This document shows positions 9,961-22,477 of a stretch of 64,000 nucleotides of DNA, piece after piece. The position numbers and the translations under genes are program-made. The stretch is taken from the NCBI GenBank assembly GCA_030323885.1, contig CM059193.1:91203990-91267989 (forward strand), in the 5' to 3' direction. Positions within the stretch are counted from its first letter, which is position 1. Each line of letters starts with the position of its first letter. The notes under the pieces were generated by a model. The model was not told where the DNA came from and made no database searches. It worked only from the letters and a program-made list of their open reading frames with translations. Source of the DNA: Branchipolynoe longqiensis (lineage: Eukaryota > Annelida > Polychaeta > Phyllodocida > Polynoidae).

Positions 9961-10338
9961 CTCTGAATAATGTTCTATCAGCACAATGGGACCCTGTTTT
10001 CCAATCTTATGAGAGTAATCAGTTACTTAGACTTTTGAAATATAGTAAAAGGCAGTGGAACGAGAATTGAAACAATTATTGTGGAGTATGAGGTATTATG
10101 CACATATTATTTACACTGGAGTTTGTCGAGTAGTCTCTGACCCCCTCTTGTACGAGTACCAGCCCTTGATGGTCTGTTCTATTGCATGCCCTGCCAACTA
10201 ACACTGTGCGTGACCTGCACATCTTCAGTTTGTGCCTGAGTAGGCAACCTCCAGCTTGGATGCGCTCACATTCACATGCTACTATGGATCTCCACCTTCA
10301 GTGTGACTCAAACTTTGACTTTCCACTAATAAACAGTA
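9961..10338. other. No recognisable feature
   Basis: Mixed-composition sequence without coding, RNA or repeat matches that I can see in the window. Confidence 0.4.
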
Positions 10339-10862
10339 TGTAAAATATTCTGATTTAATGCATTGGTGGGGGAATGCAAGTGTTCTATTATTGATCGGGT
10401 ATACGTGACCAGGTGCATGAATGTGTATATGTAGGTGCTGGTGGTGCCGGATTGAGATGTAAATAGACATAGTGGTGGTGGCAGAACTGTGTGTAAGGGG
10501 CACTCAGAGCCTACCTCCTCCCCCCTCTGCTAGGATCACCACACTCAAGATCACCATACTCAGGCTCAAGGCAGGTGGTGGCCAGGGGAGCCACACAGCT
10601 TGGTGTTGGTGGGCAGATCACCGGAAACCATGGGGATCAGGAATGCTGGATCCCTATTGGTAGATCCAAGAATGCTTGTTTCCCATTGGGGGAAAAGGGT
10701 GGGTGATACTCTACAATGAACCCATGTATCATATAAATAATAGAACCGGAGGGCTTGACTCTCTGTCTTCTTTCACACTTTACACTCTTCCTTTCTCTTT
10801 GCCTGTATTGATTTCACTATAGCCTGCCTAAACAACCAGAAATTTGAGCCGTATACTGTACA
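10339..10862 (+). mobile_element. 524-bp LTR with adjacent primer-binding site
   Basis: Starts TGTAAAATATTCTGAT and ends ATACTGTACA. TGGTGACCACGACGAG follows from 10866, the position and form expected of a primer site. Near the 3' side are TATAAATAATAGAACC and pyrimidine-rich CTTCCTTTCTCTTTG. Two further copies in the window (21700-22192, 61076-61502) share start, body and promoter-like region. The internal region of the element is missing. Confidence 0.7.
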
Positions 10863-10961
10863 TACTGGTGACCACGACGAGTGGTAAATCTATTAGTTGA
10901 GTAGAGGATTCAACTTTACATACTATGGAGACCTAGTCTTTACTTAATTTTAGAGTCTAAT

Positions 10962-11290
10962 AGAAACATCAAATTCATAAAAACAAAAGACTTACCTAAC
11001 TTAAAACCCAACATATCCTAACTTAGAACTTATGAAGCATTTATTGCTGCCTAGAAAGGAATATTAAATCAATTCAATACAACCAATCACTGATGAAGCC
11101 AATTATGTCCGCATTTGATGCCAAGGTTATTTTAATATATTTCCACTTCAAATATTTCCAATGTTAGCCACTTATTACACAAGTTTATTCAAACTGCACT
11201 AATGTAGATTACAAGGAGCAACTTATTAATATGAACTGAAGATGCCATCATTCCAATAGTAAAATCTGCCAGATCCCCTATATCATCAGT
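10962..11290 (+). mobile_element. Decayed MITE-T copy
   Basis: Shares with 25753-26107 the order CATCAAATT, TAACTTAGAAC, GCATTTATTGCTGCCTAGAA, AATCAATTCAATA, TGATGAAG. Both termini are degraded, so boundaries are approximate. Confidence 0.55.
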
Positions 11291-11717
11291 ATATATGATG
11301 CACTATTCAATATGAAATTGATAGACTTTAACGGGAAAGCGCAACAATATAGTATATTTCACAGAAAACAACTAAAATTGATTTGTCATTTTTGTTGGTA
11401 TCTGATCCCTTCATCATTCTCCCAGCAAGTGTAAGTCGATATAATATTGCCGCTGGCGGAGCTGGCGTTGGATTGGGGGTGGGGGGGTGGGGGTGCGCGT
11501 GAGACTGGGTGTGGCGATTGGGGTAGGGCAAACGTCTTCTATGGGCAATAGTTCACCTTCATATATCGGGACGACTGGAATAGAGTCCATGCCAGGCTGG
11601 CACTTCTCATCCTAGTTTCCTCTGGCCGGGATTGGTCAGGTTATAACCAGACAATGAAATGAGATCTATTTTAAGAACGGTACTGAGACCTGCGTTAGTG
11701 AAAGACTGACATACAAG
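11291..11717. other. No recognisable feature
   Basis: Contains a short G-rich run (GGGGGTGGGGGGGTGGGGGT near 11475). The 67-codon frame over it is low-complexity. Confidence 0.45.
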
Positions 11718-14700
11718 CAGAATAGGCTGTACTACTGTGGTACTGCATTGTGAGTCAGTATACACTGTAGTACTGTGATACGGCATTGTGAGTCAGCATA
11801 GGCTGTAGTACTATGATACTGCATTGTGAGATAGTATAGGCTGTAGTACTGTGATACACCATAGTGAGTCAGTATAGGCTGTAGTACTGTGATACTGCAT
11901 TGTGAGTGGGTATATGCTGTAGTACTGTGATACTACATTGTGAGTCAGAATAGGGTGTAGTACTGTTGTACTACATTGTGAGACAGTATACACTGTAGTA
12001 CTGTGATACTACATTGTGAGACAGTATAGGATGTAGTACTGTGATACTGCATTGTGAGACAGTATAGGCTGTAATACTGTGATACTACATTGTGAGACAG
12101 TATAGACTGTAATACTATGCTACTGCATTGTGAGATAGTATAGGCTGCAGTACTGTGATACTGCATTGTGAGACAGTATAGGCTGTAGTACTGTGATACT
12201 GCATTGTGATTCAGTGTAGGCTGTATTACTATGATACTGCATTGTGAGTCAGTATAGGTTGTAGTACTGTGGTACTACATTGTGAGACAGTATACGCTGT
12301 AGTAATGTGGTACTGCATTGTGAGACAGTATAGGAGGTAGTACTGTGATACTGCATTGTGAGTCAGTACAGGTTGTAGTACTGTGATACTGCATTGTGAG
12401 TCAGTATATGTTGTAGTACTGTGATACTGCATTGTGAGACAATATAGGCTGTAGTATTGTGATACTATATTGTGAGTCAGTATAGGAGGTAGTACTGTGA
12501 TACTGGATTGTGAGACACTATAGGAGGTAGTACTGTGATACTGTATTGTGAGACAGTATAGGAGGTAGTACTGTGATACTGCATTGTGAGACTGTATATG
12601 CTGTAGTACTGTGATATTGCATTGTGAGACAATATAGGAGGTAGTACTGTGATACTGGAGTGTGAGACAGTATAGGTTGTAGCACTGTTATACTGCATTG
12701 TGAAACAGTATAGGTCGTAGTACTGTGATACTGCATTGTGAGACAATATAGGAGGTAGTACTGTGATACTGGATTGTGAGACAGTATAGGTTGTAGTACT
12801 GTGATACTGCATTGTGAGAGAGTATAGGCTGTAGTACTGTGATACTGCATTGTGAGACAATATAGGAGGTAGTACTGTGATACTGGATTGTGAGACAGTA
12901 TAGGCTGTAGTACGGTGGTACTGCATTGTGAGACAGTATAGGTTGTAGTAATGTGATACTGCATTGTGAGACAGTATAGGCTGTAGTAATGTGGTACTGC
13001 ATTGTGAGACAGTATAGGAGGTAGTACTGTGATACTGCATTGTGAGTCAGTATAGGTTGTAGTACTGTGATACTGCATTGTGAGACAGTATAGGTTGTAG
13101 TTCGGTGGTACTGCATTGTGAGACAATATAGGAGGTAGTACTGTGATACTGCATTGTGAGACAGTATAGGCTGTAGTAATGTGGTACTGCATTGTGAGAC
13201 AGTATAGGTTGTAGTACTGTGATACTGCATTGTGAGACAGTATAGGCTGTAGTACTGTGGTACTGCATTGTGAGACAGTATAGGAGGTAGTACTGTGATA
13301 CTGCATTGTGCGTCAGTGTAGGGTGTAGTACTGTGGTACTGCATTATGAGTCGGTATAGGTTGTAGTACTGTGGTACTACATTGTGGTACAGTATAGTTT
13401 GTTGCACTGTGATACTGCATTCTGACACAGTATAGGCTGTACTACTGTTTGTGGTACTGCATTGAGGGTCAGTATAGGCTGTAGACTGTGGTACCGCAAT
13501 GTGAGACAATATATGAGGTAGTACTGTGATACTGCATTGTGAGTCAGTATAGGTTGTAGTACTGCAATACTGCATTGTGAGACAGTATAGGTTGTAGTAC
13601 TGTGGTACTGCATTGTGAGATAGTATAGGCTGTATTACTATGATACTGCATTGGGAGACAGTATAGGCTGTAGTACTGTGGTACTGCATTGTGAGACAGT
13701 ATAGGAGGTAGTACTGTGATACTGCATTGTGAGTCAGTATAGGTCGTAGTACTGTGATACTGCATTGTGAGACAGTATAGGCTGTAGTACTGTGATACTG
13801 CATTGTGAGACAATATAGGAGGTAGTACTGTGATACTGCATTGTGAGACAGTATAGGTTGTAGTACTTTGATACTGCATTGTGAGACCGTATAGGCGTTA
13901 ATAGTGTGATACTGCATTGTCAGACAGTATGGGCTGTAGTACTGTGATACTGCATTGTGAGACAATATAGGAGGTAGTACTGTGATACTGGATTGTGAGA
14001 GAGTATAGGTTGTAGTACTGTGATACTGCATTGTGAGACAGTATATGCTGAAGTACTGTGATACTGCATTGTGAGACAGTATATGCTGTGGTACTGTGAT
14101 ACTGCATTGCGAGACAGTATAGGCTGTAGTAATGTGATACTGCATTGTGAGACAGTATAGGAGGTAGTACTGTGATACTGCATTGTGAGTCGGTATAGGT
14201 TGTAGTACTGTGATACTGCATTGTGAGTCAGTATAGGTTGTAGTACTGTGATACTGCATTTTGAGACAGTATAGGCTGTAGTACTGTGATACTGCATTGT
14301 GAGTCAGTATAGGAGGTAGTACTTTGATGCTGGATTGTGAGACACTATAGGAGGTAGTACTGTGATACTGGAGTGTGAGACCGTATACGCAGTCGTACTG
14401 TGATACTGCATTGTCAGACATTATAGGAGGTAGTACTGTGATCCTGGATTGTGAGACAGTATAGGTTGTAGCACTGTGATACTGCATTGTGAGACAGTAT
14501 AGGTTGTAGTACTGTGATACTGCATTGTGAGACAATATAGGAGGTAGTGCTGTGATACTGGATTGTGAGACAGTATAGGTTGTAGTTCTGTGATACTGCA
14601 TTGTGTGAGAGTATAGGCTGTAGTACTGTGATACTGCATTGTGAGACAATATAGGAGGTAGTACTGTGATACTGGATTGTGAGACAGTATAGGCTGTAGT

Positions 14701-16666
14701 AATATGGTACTGCATTGTGAGACAGTATAGGCTGTAGTACTGTGATACTGCATTGTGATACAATATAGGAGGTAGCACTGTGATACTGCAGTGTGAGACA
14801 GTATAGGAGGCAGTACTGTGACACTGCAGTGTGAGTCAGTATAGGTTGTAGTACTGTGATACTGCATTGTGAGACAGTATAGGAGGTAGTACTGTGATAC
14901 TGCAGTGTGAGACAGTATAACAGGCAGTACTGTGACACTGCAGTGTGAGTCAGTATAGGTTGTAGTACTGTGATACTGCATTATGAGACAGTATAGGCTG
15001 TAGTACTGTGATACTGCATTATTAGACAGTATAGGCTGTAGTACTGTGGTACTGCACTGTGAGTCAGTATAGGTTGTAGTACTGTGATACTGCATTGTGA
15101 GTCAGTATAGGTTGTAGTACTGTGATACTGCATTATGAGACAGTATAGGCTGTAGTAATGTGATACTGCATTATGATACAGTATAGGCTGTAGTACTGTG
15201 GTACTGCATTGCGAGAGAGTATAGGCTGTAGTACTGTGTGTGGTACTGCATTGTGAGTCAGTATATGCTGTAGTACTGTGATACTGCATTGTGAGTCAGT
15301 ATAGGATGTAGTACTGTGATACTGCAGTGTGAGACAGTATAGGTTGTAGTACTGTGATACTGCATTGTGAGACAGTATAGGAGGTAGTACTGTGATACTG
15401 CAGTGTGAGTCGGTATAGGTTGTAGTACTGTGGTACTGCATTGTGAAATATTATAGACTGTAGCACTGTGGTATTGCATTGGTAGTCAGTATAGGCTGTA
15501 GTACTGTGATACTGCATTGTGAGACAGTATAGGTTGTAGTACTGTGATATTGCATTGTGAGAAAGTATAGGCTGTAGTAATGTGGTACTGCATTGTGAGA
15601 CAGTATAGGCTGTAGTACTGTGGTACTCAATTGTGAGACAGTATGGGAGGTAGTACTGTGATACACCATAGTGTGTCAGTACAGGCTGTAGTACTGTGAT
15701 ACACCATAGTGTGTCAGTACAGGCTGTAGTACTGTGATACACCATAGTGTGTCAGTACAGGCTGTAGTACTGTGATACACCATAGTGAGTCAGTATAATC
15801 TGTAGTACTGTGATACTGCATTGTGAGACAGTATAGGATGTAATTCTGTGGTACTGCATTCTGAGACACTATATGTTGTAGTACTGTGATATTGCATTGT
15901 GAGACAGTATAGGCTGTAGCACTGTTGTACTGCATTGTGAGTCAGTATAGGCTGTAGTGCTGTGATACTGCATTGTGAGTCACTAGATGTTGTAGCACTG
16001 TGATACTGCATTGTGAGTCCGTATGGGATGTAATACTGTGATAGTGCATTGTGAGTCAGTATAGGATGTAACACTGTTGTACTGCATTGTGAGTCAATGT
16101 AGGATGTAGCACTGTTGTACTACATTCTGAGAGAGTATATGCTGTAGTACTGTGTGTGATACTTCATTCTGAGACAGTATATGATGTAGCACTGTTGTAC
16201 TGCATTGTGAGACAGTATAGGGTGTAGTACCGTGATACTGCATTGTGAGGCAGTATAGGCTGTAGGACTGTGATACTGCATTCTGAGACAGTATAGGCTG
16301 CAGTACTGTGTGTGGTACTGCATTGTGAGTCAGTATAGGATGTAGTACTGTGATACTGCATTGTTAGTCAGTATATGCTGTAGTACTGTGATACTGCATT
16401 GTGAGACAGTATAGGTTGTAGTACTGTGGTACTGAATTGTGAGACAGTATATTCTGTAGTACTGTGGTGCTGCATTCTTAGTCAGTATAGAATGTGGTAC
16501 TCCAGAGTGAGTCAATATAGGCTGTAATACTGTGATACTGAGTTCTGAGACAGTATAGGATGTAGTAATGTGGTAATATATAGTGAGTCAGTCTAGTCTT
16601 TAGTACTGTGGTACTCCATAGTGAGTCAGTTTAGGTTGTAGTACTCTGGTACTCCATAGTGAGTCA
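11718..16666. repeat. 38-bp satellite array, about 130 units
   Basis: Consensus in two halves: TACTGTGATACTGCATTGTG and AGACAGTATAGGCTGTAG. Period 38 bp, seen as a 114-bp (38-residue) repeat in translation. Variants include GGAGGTAG for GGCTGTAG and GAGTCAG for GAGACAG. Each unit holds the inverted pair ATACTG/CAGTAT around a 10-base centre. The minus strand has open frames up to 696 codons because no phase of the monomer contains a stop there. Confidence 0.95.
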
Positions 16667-16717
16667 GTCATCATCATCATCATGCTGTCGGTCGCGATGC
16701 GACAAAGACTGCTTTCA

Positions 16718-17716
16718 TTACTTGACTGCCGCTCTCCATTTAGCTCTCTGCTGTGAGAGTTGTGTCCATGAGTCGGTCTTAATGTCTCTCAGCTTCAGGT
16801 TTCTCTTGATGGTATCTTTGAACCGGAGACGGGGGCGCCCTCTCTTTCTGTAGCCAAAGGACAGTTGAGAATAGAGGATCTGCTTTGGTAGCCTGTCTGA
16901 TGACATCCTCATGAGGTGTCCAGTCCACCGGAGATTCTTTTTGATCAGAAGATCTTCCATAGAGGGCAGCCCCATCCGTTCGAGTATTTCCTTATTCGTC
17001 ACTTTGTCCTTCCAGGTTAGCCTCATGATTGAACGCAGATGTCGCATCATGAAGGCATGCAGCTTTTTCACCTGCTGTCTGTACGCTGTCCAGGCCTCGG
17101 CTCCGTATAGTAGGGTGGATAGCACGATTGCGCGGTAGATCTTACCTTTGACCCGAATGGACACATGGTGGTTGTTCCAGAGTCTCTGGCGTAGTCGGCC
17201 GAAAGATGCGCTAGCCTTGGCCATCCTCCTCTGTATCTCAGCATCAATGCGTCCATCACTTGATATTGTGCATCCGAGATAGGTGAATTCCGGAACAGAG
17301 TTCAGCTTGTTTCCGTCAACCATGATCTCCTCCTCTCGGGTTCTTGTAGAGTTGGGTTGGTACAGCACCTCTGTCTTCTTGATGTTAATTTTCAGGCCAA
17401 ACTTCTTTGATGCATCGGAGAAAGCGTCCACTATTTTCTGGGTCTCTTCAGCAGAGTGGGCAACCAGTGCACTGTCATCTGCGAATAGTAGCTCTCTCAC
17501 CAGTATCTGAGTAGTCTTGGTCTTCGCTCTGAAGTGTGCGACATTGAATAGGTCAGCGCTCTGTCTGGACTGTATATAGATGCCATCCCCCATGTCTCGG
17601 AAAGCCTCGTCTAGCATTGCTGATAGGAAGATGGAGAAGAGCGTGGGGGCCAGTACACAACCTTGCTTGACCCCATTGGTAACCGCAAAACGATTCCGAG
17701 ACTTCCCCTCCAGCAC
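16718..17716 (-). pseudogene. LINE-1 reverse transcriptase, C-terminal half (broken frame)
   Basis: Contains VKQGCVLAPTLFSIFLSAML (motif before the active site), the catalytic LLFADDSALVAHSAEE block with the FADD box, TYLGCTISSDGRID, and a basic C-terminal region KRGRPRLRFKDTIKRNLK ending AKWRAAVK. This end is shared by the copies at 36270-37564 and 61725-62137. It is separated from the upstream half by a one-base insertion near 17688, judged against the 36.3-37.5 kb copy. Confidence 0.9.
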
Positions 17717-18800
17717 TAACGTTCGCCATCATTCCTGTATGTAGAGCCTCGATCATAGTTGTGAACTTCTCTGGGCATCCGTACTTCCTCAGTAGCTGCC
17801 ATAGCCCGGTCCTCCCGACTGTATCAAATGCCTTAGTGAAATCGACAAATACCATGTACAGTGGTCGGTCCTGCTCAATGCACTTTTCTTGTAGCTGTCG
17901 GAGACAAAATATCATATCCACAGTGCTCCGGTTACCTCTGAAGCCACACTGTGACTCTGGAACTACACCAGGTGTTATGTGAATAGATAGTCTGTTGAGT
18001 AGGATCCTGGCGAAGATCTTCCCTGCTATGGAAAGAAGAGAGATTCCTCTATAGTTCCCACAGTCTGTTCGATCACCTTTCTTGTAGATGGTTACAATGC
18101 TGGCATCCTTCCATGCTTGGGGTACAGAACCCTCCTCCCAGGCATTGGTGATTAGTTGGTGCAGTCTTTTGAGCAGATTGTCTCCTCCATGCTTCCATAC
18201 CTCGGCAGGAATTCCATCACCCCCAGGTGCTTTGCCATCTTTCAGGCTGGCGATTGCTCTAGCCATCTCATCCATGGTTGGAATCTCATCGAGGCATGTT
18301 TTGGTAATGCGCTGCTGGATGTTGTTCAGAGCTTCGTGATCTATGTCACCAGGGACGTTGAGTAGCTTCTGGAAGTGTTCGCTCCATCTTGCCACAACTC
18401 TCTTGCTGTCGGAAAAGGTCTCCGTTCCATCTGTTGATTTCAGGTGAACAGCTCCCTTCTTCACGGGTCCCCACACTTCCTTCAGTCCGCTGTAGAAGCC
18501 CTTCATGTTGTTTCTGTCTGCAGCTCTCTGCAGCTCCTCTGCCTTCATTTCCCACCAGTCTGACTTCAATGCACGGGTGCATTTTTGTAGCAATCTGCAG
18601 GCATCTTTGTATGCTGCAGTGGTGGATCTAGTGTTCCTGGTCTGCAACACTCTCTGGTGGGCTTGGTCTCTTCTGCTCATAAGATTCTGTAGCTCCTGAT
18701 TGTTGGGGTCGAACCAGTCCTGATGTTTTCTGTCTGGCTTGCCGAGATAAGTTTTAGCTGTGTTGTATACAACCTGCTGCAACGCTGCCCATTTCCTCAT
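17553..18800 (-). pseudogene. LINE-1 reverse transcriptase, N-terminal half (broken frame)
   Basis: Includes the linker after the endonuclease (QDWFDPNNQELQNLMSRRDQ), then reverse-transcriptase motifs: KDGKAPGGDGIPAEVWKHGG, CGNYRGISLLSIAGKIFARI, ESQCGFRGNRSTVDMIFCLR and VFVDFTKAFDTV, whose aspartate is catalytic. Past about 17690 the frame reads out of phase and ends in unrelated residues. The start at 18800 is not a real initiation site; the natural frame comes from the endonuclease section. Confidence 0.88.
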
Positions 18801-19932
18801 CTGGTGTTGGGCTTTCCTTCTCCTCCCATTGTGCGAGAGCGCTGTCCATCTCCCGCTTGAAGCTCTCCCTGTGACTGATGGTACTTAATTTTGCTGTGTT
18901 GAGCTTTGTCGGTTTATTTGTCCCTTGCCTGTTGTGTTTTTCTCGTATTCTGAATGCCACTTTTGACCTTAGCATCTGGTGATCGGTCCAGCAGTTAGCT
19001 CCACGCATGGCTCGAGTACTGTGGATGTCCATCTTATCCCGGCACCTTGTGATGATGAAGTCGATCATATGCCAGTGCCTGGAACGAGGATGCATCCAAG
19101 TGGTCTTGCGTGCATCCTTCTGCTTGAACATGGTGTTTGTTACTATCAGTTCGAACTCAGAGCACAAAGCCAGTAGGAGCTCACCATTGGAGTTGCATTT
19201 ACCGATTCCATGTTTGCCCATGACCAAGGGCCACTTGTCATTGTCTCTTCCTATCCTTGCATTGAAGTCTCCTATCAGCAGTAGCTTATCCGTGTGAGGG
19301 ATGTCACTGAGCGTACTTGCCAGCTGGTTGTAGAAGGCCTCCTTGTTATCATCTGGGTTTGTCATTGTTGGAGCGTACACACTGATAATTGTAGCAAAGT
19401 TGTCCTTGCTCAAAGGTAGTCTCATCGTCATGATTCTGTCACTTACTGGCCGTGGCATTTCTGTCAGCTTTGTGACGATGTCCTTTTTGATAGCAAAGCC
19501 CACTCCTGCCTCCCTTCTCTCTCCTTCGGGTTTGCCACTCCAGAAGAAAGAGTATTCCAGGTCATTGAGACTACCAGACTCTGAGAACCTTGTTTCGCAT
19601 AGGGCGGCAATGTCGATGTTGTATTTTGCCAGTTCCATTGCTACTAGTGCCGTACGTCTTTCTGGTCGGTCAGCTGCTTCTCGGTCGAGAAGAGTCCTGA
19701 CGTTCCATTGGGCAATTGTCAGTAGTTGTGTTGTGTTGCGTTGTGTTCCTCCTAGCTGATTTTCCGCTGTCGACGGAAGATGAGCTTGAGCAGCGCGGTC
19801 CTTGATAACCCGGGCGACGACCGAGCCGGTATGGTGTTTTGTGCGGTTGTACATTTCATGAAAGCTGCCTGCAAAAGTGTTGAAGTGCTGCTGGCTTTTG
19901 CAAGTTACCAGCGGCACTCTCTCGGGGAGCAA
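18754..19932 (-). pseudogene. LINE-1 endonuclease domain (APE/EEP type)
   Basis: 392 codons. After a roughly 70-residue N-terminal extension come IAQWNVRTLLD (first catalytic strand), ALCETRFSES (the metal-binding glutamate), LIGDFNARIGRD (GDFN motif), WMHPRSRHWHMIDFIIT and CWTDHQMLRSKV (DH pair near the end of the fold). It nicks the target DNA in target-primed reverse transcription. The frame is lost by one base near 18798, just before the reverse transcriptase. First methionine at 19932; no separate upstream Gag-like ORF seen. Confidence 0.9.
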
Positions 19933-20194
19933 ATAGAGGTTTCACACCGGCAAGAACATGTCAAGACAGGCGCAAATCTATTTGTCCCTGCAGTGGCTGG
20001 TCGGGAGATGTTGGGAGTTCCATACATCAACCGCCCTTAATGCTGCCACAGTGACATGGTTTTCTGTTTAGGGTTTGCTCCCTTAGCCTTCGGTTCTGTC
20101 AAGGACCTGTACCACAAGGCAGTGGTTTAGAACTCTGCAAGGCAGGGGCATCAAACTCCCTGAGGTATTGCTATACCTGCTATACCTGCATACC

Positions 20195-20387
20195 ATAGTG
20201 AGTCAGTATAGGATGTAATACTGTGGTACTATATAGTGAGCCAGTATAGGATGTAGTAATGTGATACTCTGTAGCGAATGATAAACACAGTAGTACTACA
20301 TTACTTGATTGTGAGCAAGTACAGTGCGTAATACTGTGATAATTCATAGTGAGGCAGTCCTGTGGTACTTCATAGTGAGTCTTGGAC
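20195..20387. repeat. 38-bp satellite, diverged block
   Basis: CATAGTGAGTCAGTATAGGA and TGTAGTAATGTGATACT units continue the array on the far side of LINE-1, with more substitutions than the core array. Confidence 0.85.
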
Positions 20388-21540
20388 GTCTTGGAGGATG
20401 CCAAAGTCCCAGAACATCCCCCGTGGTTGTTGAGGAAGCCATCGGTTATCCTCCCACTCACAGAACTGAGAAAGTCTGGGACACATCCACTCGAGTACCA
20501 GTTTGCAGACCACCTCTCCATGTACACTGATGGTTCGAAAGACCAAAGCTGGGTAGCTACTGCAGCAGTGCCCAGGGGAAAGATTTGGCATATGCTTGCC
20601 CGATCAGAGCTTGATTTTCACTTCAGAAGCCCGAACACTCCTTCTTGCATTGGAGTGTATCGAGGTATCCAACCACACTAATAATGTTATATACAGTGAT
20701 TCATTCTCTTGCCTCCTGGCTGTTGTTGGACTGAAAATGAATCACTCTCTTCTAGCAATGGTCATTTATAAAATGAACCAACTGACAACGGATGGGTATG
20801 ACATCCACCTGTGCTGGGTGCCTGGCCATGCCAGCATACAAGGAAACGAAAGAGCTGATTCGGCTGCGAGGAAGGCCCTGAACTGTGATCTTGAACCATG
20901 TCTGATCCCTCACTCTGATCTGAAACCACTAATAGCGACCCACATAAAATCCAAATGGTAACATAAGTGGGATGAAAACATTAATAAACTTAAAGAAATT
21001 GAACCATCTGTGGGAAAACCACCACAGACTCATGCGGGAGGTCGGCGGTCCTTAGCCACTGCCCTATTGGCCACTTGTGGCTTACACATGCTTTTCTGCT
21101 CAAGGGAGAACCTCCCCCTGAATGTATTGGGTGTCAGTCCCCGCTGACACTCAAACACATTTTACTAAGTTGCGTCGATGTGTTGGCCCTGTGCCAACAG
21201 TTCTACACTGCAGACAGTATGCATGACCTTTTTACTAAGGTAAAACAGGAAACATTTTAACCTTTTTGAGGGCAGCTGGACTGTACCACCTCATATAATT
21301 TACTAAATATATTCTATCAATTACTAATCAAACTGTTCTTTTTCTATGGGAATTTGTTTCCCTTGACCACAAATATATGATTGTGAGCTTTCTAGTTTAA
21401 TGAGTGTCTATTGGCACATACTTGATTGTCTGCTTTTACATGTAAAAACGATGGTTTGAACAAAAAACAAACATTTCTCGCCGTGAATATGGCCTATGCT
21501 GCCGACACGGCGTAAAGCAACCACCAATCAATCAATCAAT
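20388..21540 (+). mobile_element. LINE-2: 5'-truncated RNase H-bearing LINE
   Basis: Carries the 3' third of a non-LTR element: RNase H domain, a C-terminal cysteine/histidine motif, a 3' UTR with CTCGCCGTGAATATGGCCTA and GACACGGCGTAAAGCAACCA, and a CAATCAATCAATCA tail. Flanks share TCATAGTGAGTC, either a target duplication or satellite. RNase H-encoding LINEs occur in the I/LOA/R1 groups; I cannot place this one further. Confidence 0.85.
20389..21260 (+). pseudogene. LINE-2 RNase H and C-terminal zinc-motif remnant
   Basis: RNase H motifs in order: MYTDGSKDQSW (first Asp), TSEARTLLLALE (Glu), VIYSDSFSCLLAV (Asp) and WVPGHASIQGNERADSAA (His and last Asp). There is a frame change between about 20596 and 20681, a stop after HIKSKW at 20959-20961, and another frame change before LLKGEPPPECIGCQ. 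That last part has CIGC...LTLKHILLSC, a CX2C-H-C arrangement typical of these LINE C-termini. Dead copy. Confidence 0.88.
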
Positions 21541-21699
21541 CATAGTGAGTCAGTATAGGATGTAGTAGTGTCATACTCTATAGTGAGTGAGTAACACTGT
21601 AGTGCTATGATATCACATAGTGATTCAGAATAGGATGTGGTATGCCATTGTGAGTCAGAATAGGATGTAGTCCTATGATACACAATTATGTCATACTGT
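21541..21699. repeat. 38-bp satellite, diverged block
   Basis: CATAGTGAGTCAGTATAGGA units between LINE-2 and the solo LTR. Confidence 0.8.
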
Positions 21700-22192
21700 T
21701 GTAAAATATTCTGATATTTGGCATAGGGGGTAATGCAAATGTTTGATTACTGATTGGTGTACGTGACCAGGCGCATGCATGTATATGCATGGGTTGGTGG
21801 TGCCTGAGTGGGATGTAAATAGGCATAGTGGTGCTGGCAGGTCTGGGTGTGATTGCACTCAGGGCCTACCCCCTCTGCTGGGATAGGGATCACCACACTC
21901 AAAAGGTCAAGGTTGGCGATGGCCATACAGCTTGTAGTGGTGGCAGACCACTGGTATCCATGGGGACCAGGAATACTGGATCCCTATTGGTAGGGCCATG
22001 AATGCTTGTTTCCCATTGGGGGAAAGGGGTGCGGTGATACTCTACAATGAACCCATGTAACTATATAAGCAATAAACCAGAGGGCTGACTCTCTCTTCTT
22101 CTTTGCAATTTATACTCTTCCTGTCTCTTTGTCTGTATTGTTTTCACCATAGCCTGCCTACACAGCGACATATTCGAGCATTAGACTAAACA
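21700..22192 (+). mobile_element. Solo LTR in satellite, about 493 bp
   Basis: Same family as the LTR at 10339-10862: starts TGTAAAATATTCTGAT, holds TATAAGCAATAAACCAG, ends near GACTAAACA. The flanks CTGT/CTGT (or ACTGT/ACTGT) form a 4-5 bp target duplication within a TACTGTGATAC satellite site. No internal sequence remains, as expected for LTR-LTR recombination. Confidence 0.75.
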
Positions 22193-22202
22193 CTGTGATA
22201 CT

Positions 22203-22477
22203 CTCTCATCATCATAATCAGCATCATCATGCTGTCGGTTGCGATGTGACAAAGACTGCTTTCATTACTTGACTGCCGCTCTCCATTTAGCTCTCTGCTG
22301 TGAGAGTTGCATCCATGAGTCGGTCTTTCAGCTTCAGGTTTTTCTTCATGGTATCCTTGAACCGGAGACGAGGGCGCCCTCTCTTTCTTTAACACATTTC
22401 ATGAAAGCTGCCTACAAAAGTGTTGAAGTGCTGCTGGATTTTGCAAATTACCACCGGCACTCTCTCGGTTAGCTCCC
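22203..22477 (-). mobile_element. LINE-1 copy with large internal deletion
   Basis: The left 190 bp match the LINE-1 3' end (CATCATCATGCTGTCGG through GGCGCCCTCTCTTTCTT). From about 22395 the sequence jumps to the LINE-1 5' leader (CATTTCATGAAAGCTGCCTA through CACTCTCTCGG), which lies about 3 kb away in the longer copy at 19847-19925. Both coding domains are missing. Confidence 0.88.

Larger units (their letters stand above)
16667..20190 (-). mobile_element. LINE-1: near-full-length APE-type non-LTR retrotransposon
   Basis: Order on the minus strand: 5' leader (about 20190-19933), endonuclease, reverse transcriptase, short 3' UTR and a trinucleotide tail (GATGAT). It sits inside the 38-bp satellite. 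CCATAGTGAGTCAGT occurs on both sides, which could be a 15-bp target duplication or just satellite. Two single-base frame breaks make it non-autonomous now. Clade not resolved; the endonuclease plus GRPRL-type C-terminus and trinucleotide tail are reminiscent of RTE-like elements. Confidence 0.9.

Noticed and set aside
12477..15745. Minus-strand open frames up to 696 codons (YHSTT/VSQCSITVL repeats)
   Set aside because: The 38-bp monomer lacks stops in every minus-strand phase, so the frame cycles through all phases. It is a satellite artefact.
11718..16666. CRISPR array
   Set aside because: Repeats of CRISPR-like size, but there are no unique spacers between them, no cas genes, and the context is eukaryotic.
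16659..19759. Plus-strand frames opposite LINE-1
   Set aside because: Shadows of the endonuclease/reverse-transcriptase frames on the minus strand.
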